From NCBI GenBank assembly GCA_030747595.1, contig JASLKK010000001.1, forward strand, positions 1-64,000: DNA of 64,000 nt, in the 5' to 3' direction. Positions within the stretch are counted from its first letter, which is position 1. Every line of letters begins with the position of its first letter. The notes beneath the pieces were generated by a model. The model was not told the origin of the DNA. It did no database searches and saw only the letters and a program-made list of their open reading frames with translations. Positions 50,045 through 57,788 of this stretch are shown here, in pieces. Position numbers and translations under genes: made by a program. The DNA is from Acidimicrobiales bacterium. GTDB lineage: Bacteria; Actinomycetota; Acidimicrobiia; Acidimicrobiales; MedAcidi-G1.

Positions 50045-51682
50045 ATGCTGCGTTCCGAAGCCGGCCGCGGATTGGGGACACGATGGTGGCCGGCTCTCGT
50101 GGTTGGACTGCTCGCCTTGGTGGTAGCGGCAGCGGCAGTTACCGCTGCTGTTGATGTGGACGCGCTCCGACGCGCTTGGGACAGGGCAATCGGTGACCCG
50201 GTTGGCGTGGTGGTTGCTTGTGCAGCCTTCGGCCTCGCTTTTGTCTTGCGGGCTTTAGCCTGGCGGCGGGTCTTGCCGGGGCTGCCCCTTGGGCAGGCAT
50301 TGGCAGGCATCCATCTTGCCTTCGGCGCTAACCACTTATTGCCATTCCGCCTTGGTGAACCGCTGCGAATTCTGAGCGTGACTCGGCGTACGCCGGTTGG
50401 TCTTGAGGCTGCCACTGCTTCCACAGTTGCTTTGCGCGCTGCTGACATCGCAACCGTGGCAGGGCTGGGCTGGTTGATAGCACCGCGCGCCTTTTCCCGA
50501 TTAGTCGGTGGATGGGCCTGGCTACTAGCGACTGTTGTGCTCGTTGCCGGCGTATTGGCTTGGTTGTCTCTGCGTCGGCTTTCTCGACTCGATCTGTCAC
50601 AGGTTCGCCTTCCGGGACCCGTCGCCTTCGTCATGACCGTGGCGGCATGGCTTTTGGAGGCGGTTCTGGTGTGGCAGTGCGCTCGATGGGCGGGCATCGA
50701 GTTGTCAGCATTTGACGCTGTACTAGTTACGACGGTGGCTGTCTCGGCACAGATTGCGGCTATTGCTCCGGGTGGATTTGGGACTTATGAGGCGGCTTCC
50801 GTGGCCGCCTACGCGGTGCTCGGTCATGGTGCTAAAGATGCCTTGGTTGCTGCCTTGGCCGCCCACGCTCTTAAGACGGCATGGTCGCTGTTGGTCGGTG
50901 CTGTCGCCGTGTGGTGGCCCCAGCCCGGCGTGTTGGGCCGTTTCCGACTGCCGGCTCACCTGCCACTGGCGCCTGATCCTGCTCCGGCGGGGCCTGTCGA
51001 CGCACCCGTGCTGCTATTCATGCCGGCCCTGAATGAGGAGGCGACCGTAGGTCGCTGTGTGGAGCGGGTGCCCTCAGAAGTTTGTGGGCGCCGAGTTGAG
51101 GTGCTCGTAGTCGACGACGGATCCACTGACCGGACCGCTGAAGTGGCCCAAGCGGCTGGTGCCACGGTGGAGTCCTTCCCTTCTTGTCGCGGTCTCGGTG
51201 CTGGAGTGCGCTACGGGTTGTCCGTCGGTGTGGCGAATGGGGCTGCAGCCATCGCTTTTTGCGATGCTGATGAAGAGTACCCACCGGAGGAGTTGGAGAA
51301 CTTGGTCGCTCCGATTCTTGCTGGTGAGGCTGATTATGTGGTGGGTAGTCGCTTTGCCGGGACTATCGAGCACATGCGACCGCACCGACGCTTCGGGAAC
51401 AAGGTTTTGAGCCGTCTACTTTCGATCGTGGCTCGACGCCGAATAAATGACGGGCAGACCGGTTACCGGGCCTTTTCTCCGGCAGCGGCTCGAGCCGCCG
51501 AGGTGGTGCATGACTTCAACTACGCCCAGGTTCTGACTCTGGATCTTTTGGCCAAGGGTTTCCGGTACCACGAGGTGCCTATCAGCTACTGCTTTCGGAC
51601 CACAGGCGAGAGTTTCGTAAAACTGGGCCGCTATCTGCGCAAGGTTGTTCCTGCCGTCTATCGGGAACTGAATACCGCTTGA
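50045..51682 (+). CDS. Fusion of LPG-synthase/UPF0104-type membrane domain and GT2 (polyprenyl-P-mannose synthase-like) domain
   Basis: 545 residues. Residues about 15-290 form seven to eight membrane segments with FGANHLLPFRLGEPLRI and AAIAPGGFGTYEAA, the pattern of the lysylphosphatidylglycerol-synthase/UPF0104 flippase-like family. Residues 320-545 are a GT2 domain: VLLFMPALNEEATVGRCV, VVDDGSTD (355-362), the DxD-like CDADEEYPPE at 406-415 and GSRFAGTIEHMRPHRRFGNK, as in dolichol/polyprenol-phosphate mannose synthases. It may make a polyprenyl-phosphate sugar and move it across the membrane. It is divergent from fbpA across metal box 1. Confidence 0.82.
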   Translation: MLRSEAGRGLGTRWWPALVVGLLALVVAAAAVTAAVDVDALRRAWDRAIGDPVGVVVACAAFGLAFVLRALAWRRVLPGLPLGQALAGIHLAFGANHLLPFRLGEPLRILSVTRRTPVGLEAATASTVALRAADIATVAGLGWLIAPRAFSRLVGGWAWLLATVVLVAGVLAWLSLRRLSRLDLSQVRLPGPVAFVMTVAAWLLEAVLVWQCARWAGIELSAFDAVLVTTVAVSAQIAAIAPGGFGTYEAASVAAYAVLGHGAKDALVAALAAHALKTAWSLLVGAVAVWWPQPGVLGRFRLPAHLPLAPDPAPAGPVDAPVLLFMPALNEEATVGRCVERVPSEVCGRRVEVLVVDDGSTDRTAEVAQAAGATVESFPSCRGLGAGVRYGLSVGVANGAAAIAFCDADEEYPPEELENLVAPILAGEADYVVGSRFAGTIEHMRPHRRFGNKVLSRLLSIVARRRINDGQTGYRAFSPAAARAAEVVHDFNYAQVLTLDLLAKGFRYHEVPISYCFRTTGESFVKLGRYLRKVVPAVYRELNTA

Positions 51683-51742
51683 CCTCAGCTCACCTGATCG
51701 GAGAACGGGCTGTTGGCCTCTTCAGCGGGTATGCCGATGGTC

Positions 51743-53146
51743 TCAATCCTCGACCACGAATGTCTCGAACTCGGCGAGAGCCGTCTGCCAGGCCTCGTGA
51801 TCGAAGGAGCCGTCAGTCTTGAGGGCGTCGGCGGCACTGACCCCCATGCGCAGTACGTGGTGAAGGTTGTCGGGGGTGTACAGACCTTGCCGTCCGAGGA
51901 CCACAAGGCGGTCGAGGCTGTCGGTCCACTTGGCGATGGTGCCGAGATCGTTGGCATAGCCGGTTCGGTAGATCGGGTAGACGTGGGTCAGCCTCCTGGT
52001 CTCGGTGGCCACCAGAAGGGGCCGTGGCAGACCTTGGCCGACAAGGGAATCGGCCATCCAGTCGCCCAATTCGTTGTCAGTGGCCGCCCATATCTCGTCG
52101 CCTACTCGGCATGGAAGTTCGCAGCACAGCACGGTTCGGCCTTCGGGGTCAGGGCCGTCTCGGTAGTTCCGGGGCTCTGAGAGTCGGCTGATTGGCGTTT
52201 CGGGCGATGGGAGGTAGTGGGCGTCGTAAGGCGTGTACTGGTCTTGGTCACAGACCAAGAACACCAGAACCATGGCCCGGTGTTCCAATCGGCCCACGGC
52301 CTCGATCACAGATTGGGGCGGTCTTGGCGACACAAGGTTGATCAGGGCGGTGCTGTTGAGGGTCGATAGCACCCGATGTGCTGGGAGATCCCCATCCGTC
52401 AGTTTGATCGTCGCAGAGCCGTCGTTGAGTCGGATGCCGGTGATCTCGGTTGAAAGCTGGATGTCCACACCCGATTCGATGGCTGACTCAGCTAATCGTT
52501 CGCAGATACGCCCGTAGCCGTCGCGCGGGTATAGAAACGTTCGACCCGTCGGAGAGACACCGCGTGCAATTTTACGGATGATTGCTAGTGGTGAGCCGGC
52601 AGATACTCGACGGCGGGCCAGGGAGGCGTCGAGTTCGTCGGCGCTGACTCCCCACAGCTTCGTGGCGTACGGTTCATAAAATGCTTGACTGACCGTAGGT
52701 CCGAGCCCGGCTCGGAGGTGGGCAGCGAAGGTGTCGGCACGGGGTCTTCGCAACGGTGATGTCATGGCATCTAGCGCGGCACCGAGGGCGAACTTAGGAC
52801 TCACACTGCGTAGAAGGTCCAAGGTCCGTAGCGGGAACGCGATCCATCGATCGTCGAGACGGATGCGGCCGTTGCGAGTGCGGACCTGCAACTCGTCTCC
52901 GAGAAGGTCCCTAAGGTCGGCGAGAATCTCTGGCTCGATCGAGGGGTGGAGACGGTGCGAACCTAGATCAACCCTTTGGCCCGCGATGGTAGGGCTGGCA
53001 GCCATACCTCCGACTTCGTCGGCCCTTTCGAGGAGGACTACTCGGTGGCCGGATTGCGCGGCCCGACGGGCGGCCGCCAGTCCGGTTGGACCTGCGCCGA
53101 TAACTACTACCGGGTGTTCTGAGACAGTCGGCTTGGCGGCGCCCAT
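51743..53146 (-). CDS. FAD-dependent oxidoreductase, UDP-galactopyranose mutase/protoporphyrinogen-oxidase-like
   Basis: 467 residues. VVVIGAGPTGLAAARRAAQSG at about 13-33 and VVLLERADEVGGMAAS bind FAD. RVDLGSHRLHPSIEPEI and FYEPYATKLWGVSADELDASLARRR are shared by UDP-galactopyranose mutases and the related amine-oxidase-like proteins of polysaccharide clusters. The C-terminal GRQGLYTPDNLHHVLRMG is the second FAD contact. A role in sugar or glycolipid modification is likelier than haem synthesis because of the neighbours, but is not proven. It follows fbpC by 27 bases on the same strand, in one transcript. Confidence 0.78.
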   Translation of the reverse strand: MGAAKPTVSEHPVVVIGAGPTGLAAARRAAQSGHRVVLLERADEVGGMAASPTIAGQRVDLGSHRLHPSIEPEILADLRDLLGDELQVRTRNGRIRLDDRWIAFPLRTLDLLRSVSPKFALGAALDAMTSPLRRPRADTFAAHLRAGLGPTVSQAFYEPYATKLWGVSADELDASLARRRVSAGSPLAIIRKIARGVSPTGRTFLYPRDGYGRICERLAESAIESGVDIQLSTEITGIRLNDGSATIKLTDGDLPAHRVLSTLNSTALINLVSPRPPQSVIEAVGRLEHRAMVLVFLVCDQDQYTPYDAHYLPSPETPISRLSEPRNYRDGPDPEGRTVLCCELPCRVGDEIWAATDNELGDWMADSLVGQGLPRPLLVATETRRLTHVYPIYRTGYANDLGTIAKWTDSLDRLVVLGRQGLYTPDNLHHVLRMGVSAADALKTDGSFDHEAWQTALAEFETFVVED

Positions 53147-53173
53147 GGGATTCAGCGAACCGGTGGTGGCTGG

Positions 53174-54244
53174 TCAGACCCTAGGAAACGCGGTCGTCGG
53201 TAGACCCCGGTAGGTAACGACTACCCGGTCGCCTCGGACGGCTGGAGAGACGGGCCCGGTGCGGATCCGGAGGCCAGACCCATCGTCGAGGCGGACTAGG
53301 ACCATGGCGTCATGCCCGTAGTACTCGACGAGCTCGACCGAGCCGTGCCCGGGGACGTCATCCGAGGGGCTGCTGTCGACCTTGGCAACCAGGAGGTCTT
53401 CTGGTCGGAGCAGCACCTCTACCGGCCCATCGTTGTGGCCATCGGCATTACGCAGGAGGGAGACATCACCGAAGGGGAGGTGGGCGGTGGCGTCGCTGGC
53501 CTCGGCCCCGAAGAGGTTGACCTCGCCCACGAAGGAGGCGATCCACCGGCTGGCTGGACGTGTATAAATCTCGGATGGAAGGGCGAGTTGCTCAATTCGG
53601 CCATCGTTCATTACGGCGATCCGGTCACCTAACACGAAGGCCTCTTCCTGATCGTGGGTAACAAACACAGCGGTGATGCCGAGCTCGGTGAGAAGTCGGT
53701 GTACTTCGGTGCGAATCTCTGTGCGAAGTCCGGTATCGAGGTTGGAGAACGGTTCGTCGAGTAAAAGAACCTCTGGCCGGGGAGCTAGGGCCCGTGCGAG
53801 AGCCACGCGCTGTTGCTGTCCACCGGAGAGGGTGGCCGGTGAGCGATCTCTGAACCCTGTGAGGCCGACAGTTTCCAGGACTTCGTCAACGCGGCCATTG
53901 TTTCGTTGGTCGCGAGGGAGACCGTAGGCCACGTTTCGGGCGACTGTGAGGTGGGGAAACAGCGCCCAGTCCTGAAAGACCATCCCGATCCGTCGCCGGT
54001 CTGGCGGTACCCAAGTCCCCGGGCCGACCAGCGTTCGTTTATCAATGACCACCGAGCCGGCCTCGGGACGTTCCAAGCCGGCCATGGTTCGCAGGAGCGT
54101 GGTTTTACCGCAACCGCTTGGTCCCAGGAGGACAAGGACCTCACCGGATTCGACGAGGAGGTCCACTCCCTTCAGTATCGGTGTGTTGTTCAAGGCAACT
54201 TGGATGTTGCTAATCAGAAGCTTCGGAGCCGATCTCGTTTCCAT
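53174..54244 (-). CDS. fbpC: Ferric iron ABC transporter ATPase (FbpC-like)
   Basis: 356 residues. Walker A is GPSGCGKTT at 41-49, the Q-loop is in MVFQDWALFPHLTVARNV, the signature is LSGGQQQR at 139-146, Walker B is LLLDEP at 160-165 and the H-loop His197 is in VTHDQEEAF. The last 110 residues are a TOBE-type domain (LRPEDLLVAK, VELVEYYGHDAMVLVRLDDG), as in FbpC/PotA-like importers. It should energise FbpB, though it is encoded 4 kb away and on a separate transcript with the UGM-like flavoenzyme. It is controlled from the region containing metal box 2. Confidence 0.9.
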   Translation of the reverse strand: METRSAPKLLISNIQVALNNTPILKGVDLLVESGEVLVLLGPSGCGKTTLLRTMAGLERPEAGSVVIDKRTLVGPGTWVPPDRRRIGMVFQDWALFPHLTVARNVAYGLPRDQRNNGRVDEVLETVGLTGFRDRSPATLSGGQQQRVALARALAPRPEVLLLDEPFSNLDTGLRTEIRTEVHRLLTELGITAVFVTHDQEEAFVLGDRIAVMNDGRIEQLALPSEIYTRPASRWIASFVGEVNLFGAEASDATAHLPFGDVSLLRNADGHNDGPVEVLLRPEDLLVAKVDSSPSDDVPGHGSVELVEYYGHDAMVLVRLDDGSGLRIRTGPVSPAVRGDRVVVTYRGLPTTAFPRV

Positions 54245-54323
54245 GACCCCTGCAGGGTATCGGCCAGATTTCTTTGATGAAAAGGTTGCTATCTCAATTA
54301 GGAGAACTAGCCTCTCGCTCTGT

Positions 54324-54339
54324 AGTAGGTATACCTAAC
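54324..54339. promoter_or_regulatory. Candidate DtxR-type metal box 2 (AGTAGGTATACCTAAC)
   Basis: Lies between divergent fbpC and the FEA1-like gene. It includes the perfect 12-base palindrome TAGGTATACCTA (54326-54337) and the 13-base AGGTRTACCTAAC shared with box 1, in the same orientation. The half-site spacer is two bases. Confidence 0.62.
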
Positions 54340-54395
54340 AGACGCTAGAAAGCGAAGCGTCTAGCCCACCTGATCGTTTCGGAGGAGAGACACGG

Positions 54396-55637
54396 ATGAG
54401 TGAAGTCCAGACTTTGGAAAGAGCAAAGAAAGTAGTGAAGGCAAGTCGTCGATCGAAGATCATCGGCGCGTTCATGGTGCTTTCAATGGCTGCAGCCGCC
54501 TGTGGCAGCGATGACGGGGCTGCTGTTCGCGAGATTGGCTCAACTAGTGCCTCCTCTTCCGGTTCCGGTTCTGGCTCTGGTTCCGGTTCTGGTTCCGGCT
54601 CGGCTTCCGGCCCAGCCTCGGCTTCCGGCTCTGGTTCGGCGAGTGGTAGTGCCAGCGCCTCAGCGGCCGCTTCTGCCGCAGATCGCACCGTAGGTGACGA
54701 TGGTTATGACTATGCCTCTGATGTGAGTAGTCACCGCATGATCCCGGCAGATGTCTGTGACGTGAACGCTTTGCTGCCCAAGGGTGAGGCGATCGATTGG
54801 GCAGCTGTCGAGGCCGTCTACCAAAACGGCGGTAACTCGGTGAAGTCGAGCGGAGCCGTCCGGACCTTGGCAGGTTTCGCTTCCGGTGAGGGCAAGAAGC
54901 ATGGTGTCGACGAGTACTACGGCACTGCCACGCCTCTGGATGATTTCGTGTCATCGGCGATCCAGGGAACAGGAGAGTTCGCTGGGGAGAGTGACTCGGT
55001 TAGACGCCAGGGTGTCCAAAAGGGCATTCAGAACCAGATCTTGGTTGCGTGGACAGTTCACGAGTTGCACGCGGCACTGGCCAAGGCTGTTGATGGAAAC
55101 TTCGATGCAGAGTCAGGTGCTCCCCACAACTGGGACGAGGGCTGGGCGTTCTATTCCGGGGCCGAGCCGGGTTGCGCCGCTTACGGGACCGGCAACAAGC
55201 GAGGCAAGGACTTCGGAACCCTTTCTGATGATGGTGAGACCAGTGTTGCTAACGCAAACATCCTTGCTCATTTCATTGCTGGCCGGGATGCCTTGCTGGC
55301 GGGTGATGCTGCCGGGGCTCAGGCAGCGGCTGATGAGATCAAGCGCAGTTTGGTTGTCATCTATTCCCAGGCGTCGCTGAAGTACGCCAAGAAGGTCGAT
55401 AGTGACTTGGCTGGTGGTGATCAGGAGGCAGCAAGGATCCATCAGGCTGAGGGCTACGCCTTCTGGCGGGTTCTTGCTCCGATGGTCGCAGGCGCTGGAG
55501 CTGATACCGCCACTGTGGATGCCTTTTACAGCCTTTCGGCGCAGCCTGCCGCAGGTGGCTACGACCTAATCGCTGACGCCATCGCCCCGGCACTCGAAGC
55601 CCACGGGATTGGTTGGACAGACCTTGGGGAGTACTGA
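54396..55637 (+). CDS. FEA1-like iron-assimilation lipoprotein
   Basis: 413 residues. A basic n-region and hydrophobic stretch end in SMAAAAC, giving a lipidated Cys36. Residues 49-93 are a Ser/Gly/Ala-rich linker. The rest is a helical domain with VAWTVHELHAALAKAVDG, PHNWDEGWAFYSG (241-253) and HQAEGYAFWRVLAPMV, which I match from memory to the low-iron-inducible periplasmic FEA1 family of algae and its bacterial relatives; a distant imelysin-like protein is the alternative. It should bind or deliver iron at the cell surface, feeding FbpABC. A strong GGAGGAG Shine-Dalgarno precedes the ATG, and metal box 2 lies 56 bases upstream. Confidence 0.72.
   Translation: MSEVQTLERAKKVVKASRRSKIIGAFMVLSMAAAACGSDDGAAVREIGSTSASSSGSGSGSGSGSGSGSASGPASASGSGSASGSASASAAASAADRTVGDDGYDYASDVSSHRMIPADVCDVNALLPKGEAIDWAAVEAVYQNGGNSVKSSGAVRTLAGFASGEGKKHGVDEYYGTATPLDDFVSSAIQGTGEFAGESDSVRRQGVQKGIQNQILVAWTVHELHAALAKAVDGNFDAESGAPHNWDEGWAFYSGAEPGCAAYGTGNKRGKDFGTLSDDGETSVANANILAHFIAGRDALLAGDAAGAQAAADEIKRSLVVIYSQASLKYAKKVDSDLAGGDQEAARIHQAEGYAFWRVLAPMVAGAGADTATVDAFYSLSAQPAAGGYDLIADAIAPALEAHGIGWTDLGEY
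54540..54672. repeat. Low-complexity Ser/Gly/Ala coding repeat
   Basis: Imperfect GGTTCC/GGTTCT/GGCTCT hexamers followed by GCCTCGGCTTCC-like units, encoding the SGSGSG...SASAS linker of the FEA1-like lipoprotein. Such linkers separate a lipid anchor from its domain and can carry O-linked sugars. Confidence 0.85.
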
Positions 55638-55651
55638 GCGCAGTTGATGTT

Positions 55652-55688
55652 CCGGCTCGCTCGCCACCTTCCTTAGTGGGCGAGCCGG
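55652..55688. terminator. Strong hairpin after the FEA1-like gene
   Basis: CCGGCTCGC (55652-55660) pairs exactly with GCGAGCCGG (55680-55688), and CCAC/GTGG inside can extend the stem after a small bulge. It begins 15 bases after the stop codon. No T-run follows, which is common for actinobacterial terminators. Confidence 0.6.
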
Positions 55689-55803
55689 ACGGGATCCGGC
55701 GGGATCCTGCGTCTACCGGTCCCGGGCGGGGGCTGGTGGATTGCCGGCGGTTTCGTGGCGTCGAGGCACCACGGAACCGCCGGCCCGTTCGCGTCTCTCG
55801 ACT

Positions 55804-55944
55804 ATGGATCCGGTGGACGCCGCGCTCCTCCAGATGGCCATCCTCCTTTTGATCCTTGGGACGGCAGCGGTGAACGGTCTTGTTGTCTTTGTCGGCGTTC
55901 GCCGGTTCCTAGTCGACGGCCGGCTCGCTCTACCTAGGTACTGA
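55804..55944 (+). CDS. Small single-pass membrane protein, hypothetical
   Basis: 46 residues from ATG at 55804: a short acidic start, a hydrophobic helix LLQMAILLLILGTAAVNGLVVFVG and a basic C-terminus (VRRFLVDGRLALPRY), so the positive-inside rule puts the C-terminus in the cytoplasm. There is no clear Shine-Dalgarno and no family is recognised. It lies in the 323-base gap between the FEA1-like gene and maf, after the hairpin. It may be a chance frame. Confidence 0.4.
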   Translation: MDPVDAALLQMAILLLILGTAAVNGLVVFVGVRRFLVDGRLALPRY

Positions 55945-55960
55945 ATAGACGTTGGCAGAG

Positions 55961-56533
55961 CTAGACGGCGCTGGCGATCTCGACTGAGGCCAACAACTCC
56001 AGTGCGATGGTCACCGGTAGACCGACCACGTTGTCGCGGCTGCCCACTAGCGAAGTCACGAAGTCGGCGGCCCCGCCTTGTATGCCGTAGCCGCCAGCTT
56101 TGTCCAGGGGCTCACCAGTGGCCACATAGGCAGTGATCTCGTTTTCGGATACAGGCCGCCAAGTAACTTCGGTCCACGCCGTCGTTGAGGCTGTACCGCC
56201 GGGGCCAGCCACAGCTACACCAGTCACTACGTGGTGCCCCCGTCCGGACAGACGCCGGAGCATGTCGGTCGCCATTTCGACGTTCTCCGGCTTGCCGAGG
56301 ACGACACTGTCCAGTACCACGACTGTGTCAGCGGCTATGACCAGTTCACCGCGGAGAGCTACGGCATCGCGTTTGTCCCGGGCCAGACGTTCCACCATGG
56401 CGGCTGGGCTCTCGCCGGGTCGCCGGCCCTCGCAGACGTCAGCGGGTCGGACCTCAGGCACCAAGCCGACCGATTGCAATAGGTCCAATCGGCGTGGCGA
56501 TGCCGAGGCTAAGACCACTGGAAGCGAGAACAC
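55961..56533 (-). CDS. maf: Maf-family nucleoside triphosphate pyrophosphatase
   Basis: 190 residues. LPVVLASASPRRLDLLQSVGL at 4-24 is the Maf signature. ELVIAADTVVVLDSVVLGKP holds the metal/nucleotide site, and DKAGGYGIQGGAADFVTSLVGSRDNVVGLPV the C-terminal block. Maf proteins hydrolyse dTTP, UTP and modified pyrimidine nucleotides to the monophosphate, a house-cleaning role. It follows dusB by 30 bases on the same strand. Confidence 0.93.
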   Translation of the reverse strand: MFSLPVVLASASPRRLDLLQSVGLVPEVRPADVCEGRRPGESPAAMVERLARDKRDAVALRGELVIAADTVVVLDSVVLGKPENVEMATDMLRRLSGRGHHVVTGVAVAGPGGTASTTAWTEVTWRPVSENEITAYVATGEPLDKAGGYGIQGGAADFVTSLVGSRDNVVGLPVTIALELLASVEIASAV

Positions 56534-56563
56534 TGCTACCGGTGAACGGGTAAAGGGCCTGTA

Positions 56564-57766
56564 TCAGCCGCCAGACACCAAAACTTCGGCATCAGCTGGC
56601 GGAGGTGTGGCGTCGTCTGGGTCATCCAGCCATCCTGCCGGGAGGAGCACGGGTTTCGGTCCATTGCGGTGGCTGCGAGGGACCCGGAGAGATGCAGGAT
56701 CCAGGGTCATCGCTGGATCGACGGATTTGAGAAGGCTGGTTAGAAGAGCATTGAGGTGGTCGAGGTCGCGGACCTTCTGCAGGGTGTCCCGGACCTGTGG
56801 ACCGGTGGCGTAACCCTTTAGGTACCACGAGGTGTGTTTGCGGAAGTCCTTGATGCCGTGGGGGCCGGCCCACTCCACCAGGAGTCGTGCATGGCGGGCC
56901 ATCGCCCGAGTCACGTCGGCCAGTACCGGTGGCCGTCCGGGTTCGGCTCCCCCAGCGTCTGGGTGGGGGCCGAAAACAGTGGCAAGGTCGCCGAACAGCC
57001 ATGGTCGACCTAGGCAGCCACGGCCCACCACCACGCCGTCACATCCGGTGGAGCGCATCAGCCGAAGGGCATCCCATGGCTCCCATACGTCACCGTTTCC
57101 GAACACCGGGATGGAGGTCACCACAGCCTTGAGCGCAGCCACGGCGGTCCAGTCGGCCTCGCCGGAGTAGAGCTGCTCGGCGGTACGGGCATGCAGGGAC
57201 ACGGCCGAAGCACCCACCGCCTCAGCGATGCGGCCCGCCTCGAGGAAGGTGAGGTGATCGTCGTCGGTTCCCTTGCGGAACTTGACCGTCACGGGCACGT
57301 CCCCGGCCCGGTCCACAGCGGCCCGCACGATGGACTCGAACAACCGGGGCTTCAGAGGGATGGCCGCGCCGCCACCCTTGCGGGTCACCTTGGGCATGGG
57401 ACAGCCGAAGTTCATGTCGATGTGGTCGACCCGGCCCTCGCCGACCAGCATCTTGGTCGCTCGGCCGATGCTCTCGGGTTCGGTGCCGTAGAGCTGGATA
57501 CTGCGGGGTGTCTCGTCGGGATCGAAGTGGGCCAGTCGTGACGTTTTAAGGTGCCCGTCGACCAGGCCGCGGGCGGTGATCATCTCGCTTACGTAGAGCC
57601 CAGCACCGAACTCGCGACACAGGGACCGGAACGGTGCGTTAGTGACCCCTGCCATGGGGGCCAGCACGACGGGAGGCCAGACCTCCAGTGGGCCGATCCG
57701 GGGTACGGCGAACTCGCCGGAGGCAGCCGGCTTGACGTGTTCGTTCACCTCGGATCGCAGGCCCAT
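56564..57766 (-). CDS. dusB: tRNA-dihydrouridine synthase
   Basis: 400 residues from ATG at 57766, which begins just after the upstream gene's end; a longer frame to 57913 would overlap that gene. VVLAPMAGVTNAPFRSLCREFGAGLYVSEM is the FMN-binding start, IDMNFGCPMPKVTRKGGGAA carries the catalytic Cys, VSLHARTAEQLYSGEADW and VFGNGDVWEPWDAL, GRGCLGRPWLF complete the TIM barrel. It reduces uridine to dihydrouridine in tRNA with NADPH. About 50 extra C-terminal residues (Pro/Asp-rich) follow the domain. Confidence 0.93.
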   Translation of the reverse strand: MGLRSEVNEHVKPAASGEFAVPRIGPLEVWPPVVLAPMAGVTNAPFRSLCREFGAGLYVSEMITARGLVDGHLKTSRLAHFDPDETPRSIQLYGTEPESIGRATKMLVGEGRVDHIDMNFGCPMPKVTRKGGGAAIPLKPRLFESIVRAAVDRAGDVPVTVKFRKGTDDDHLTFLEAGRIAEAVGASAVSLHARTAEQLYSGEADWTAVAALKAVVTSIPVFGNGDVWEPWDALRLMRSTGCDGVVVGRGCLGRPWLFGDLATVFGPHPDAGGAEPGRPPVLADVTRAMARHARLLVEWAGPHGIKDFRKHTSWYLKGYATGPQVRDTLQKVRDLDHLNALLTSLLKSVDPAMTLDPASLRVPRSHRNGPKPVLLPAGWLDDPDDATPPPADAEVLVSGG

Positions 57767-57788
57767 TCTGTTAAGGCTACGGGTCGGA

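Noticed and set aside
53174-54244. Reading the fbpC-like ATPase as a sugar or polyamine (MalK/PotA) ATPase
   Set aside because: Sequence alone allows it, but the double-domain permease and twin-tyrosine binding protein in the same island favour ferric iron.
55931-55940. TACCTAGGTA palindrome near the iron island
   Set aside because: Half-sites are in the opposite order to the metal boxes and it lies at the end of a coding frame, not in a promoter.
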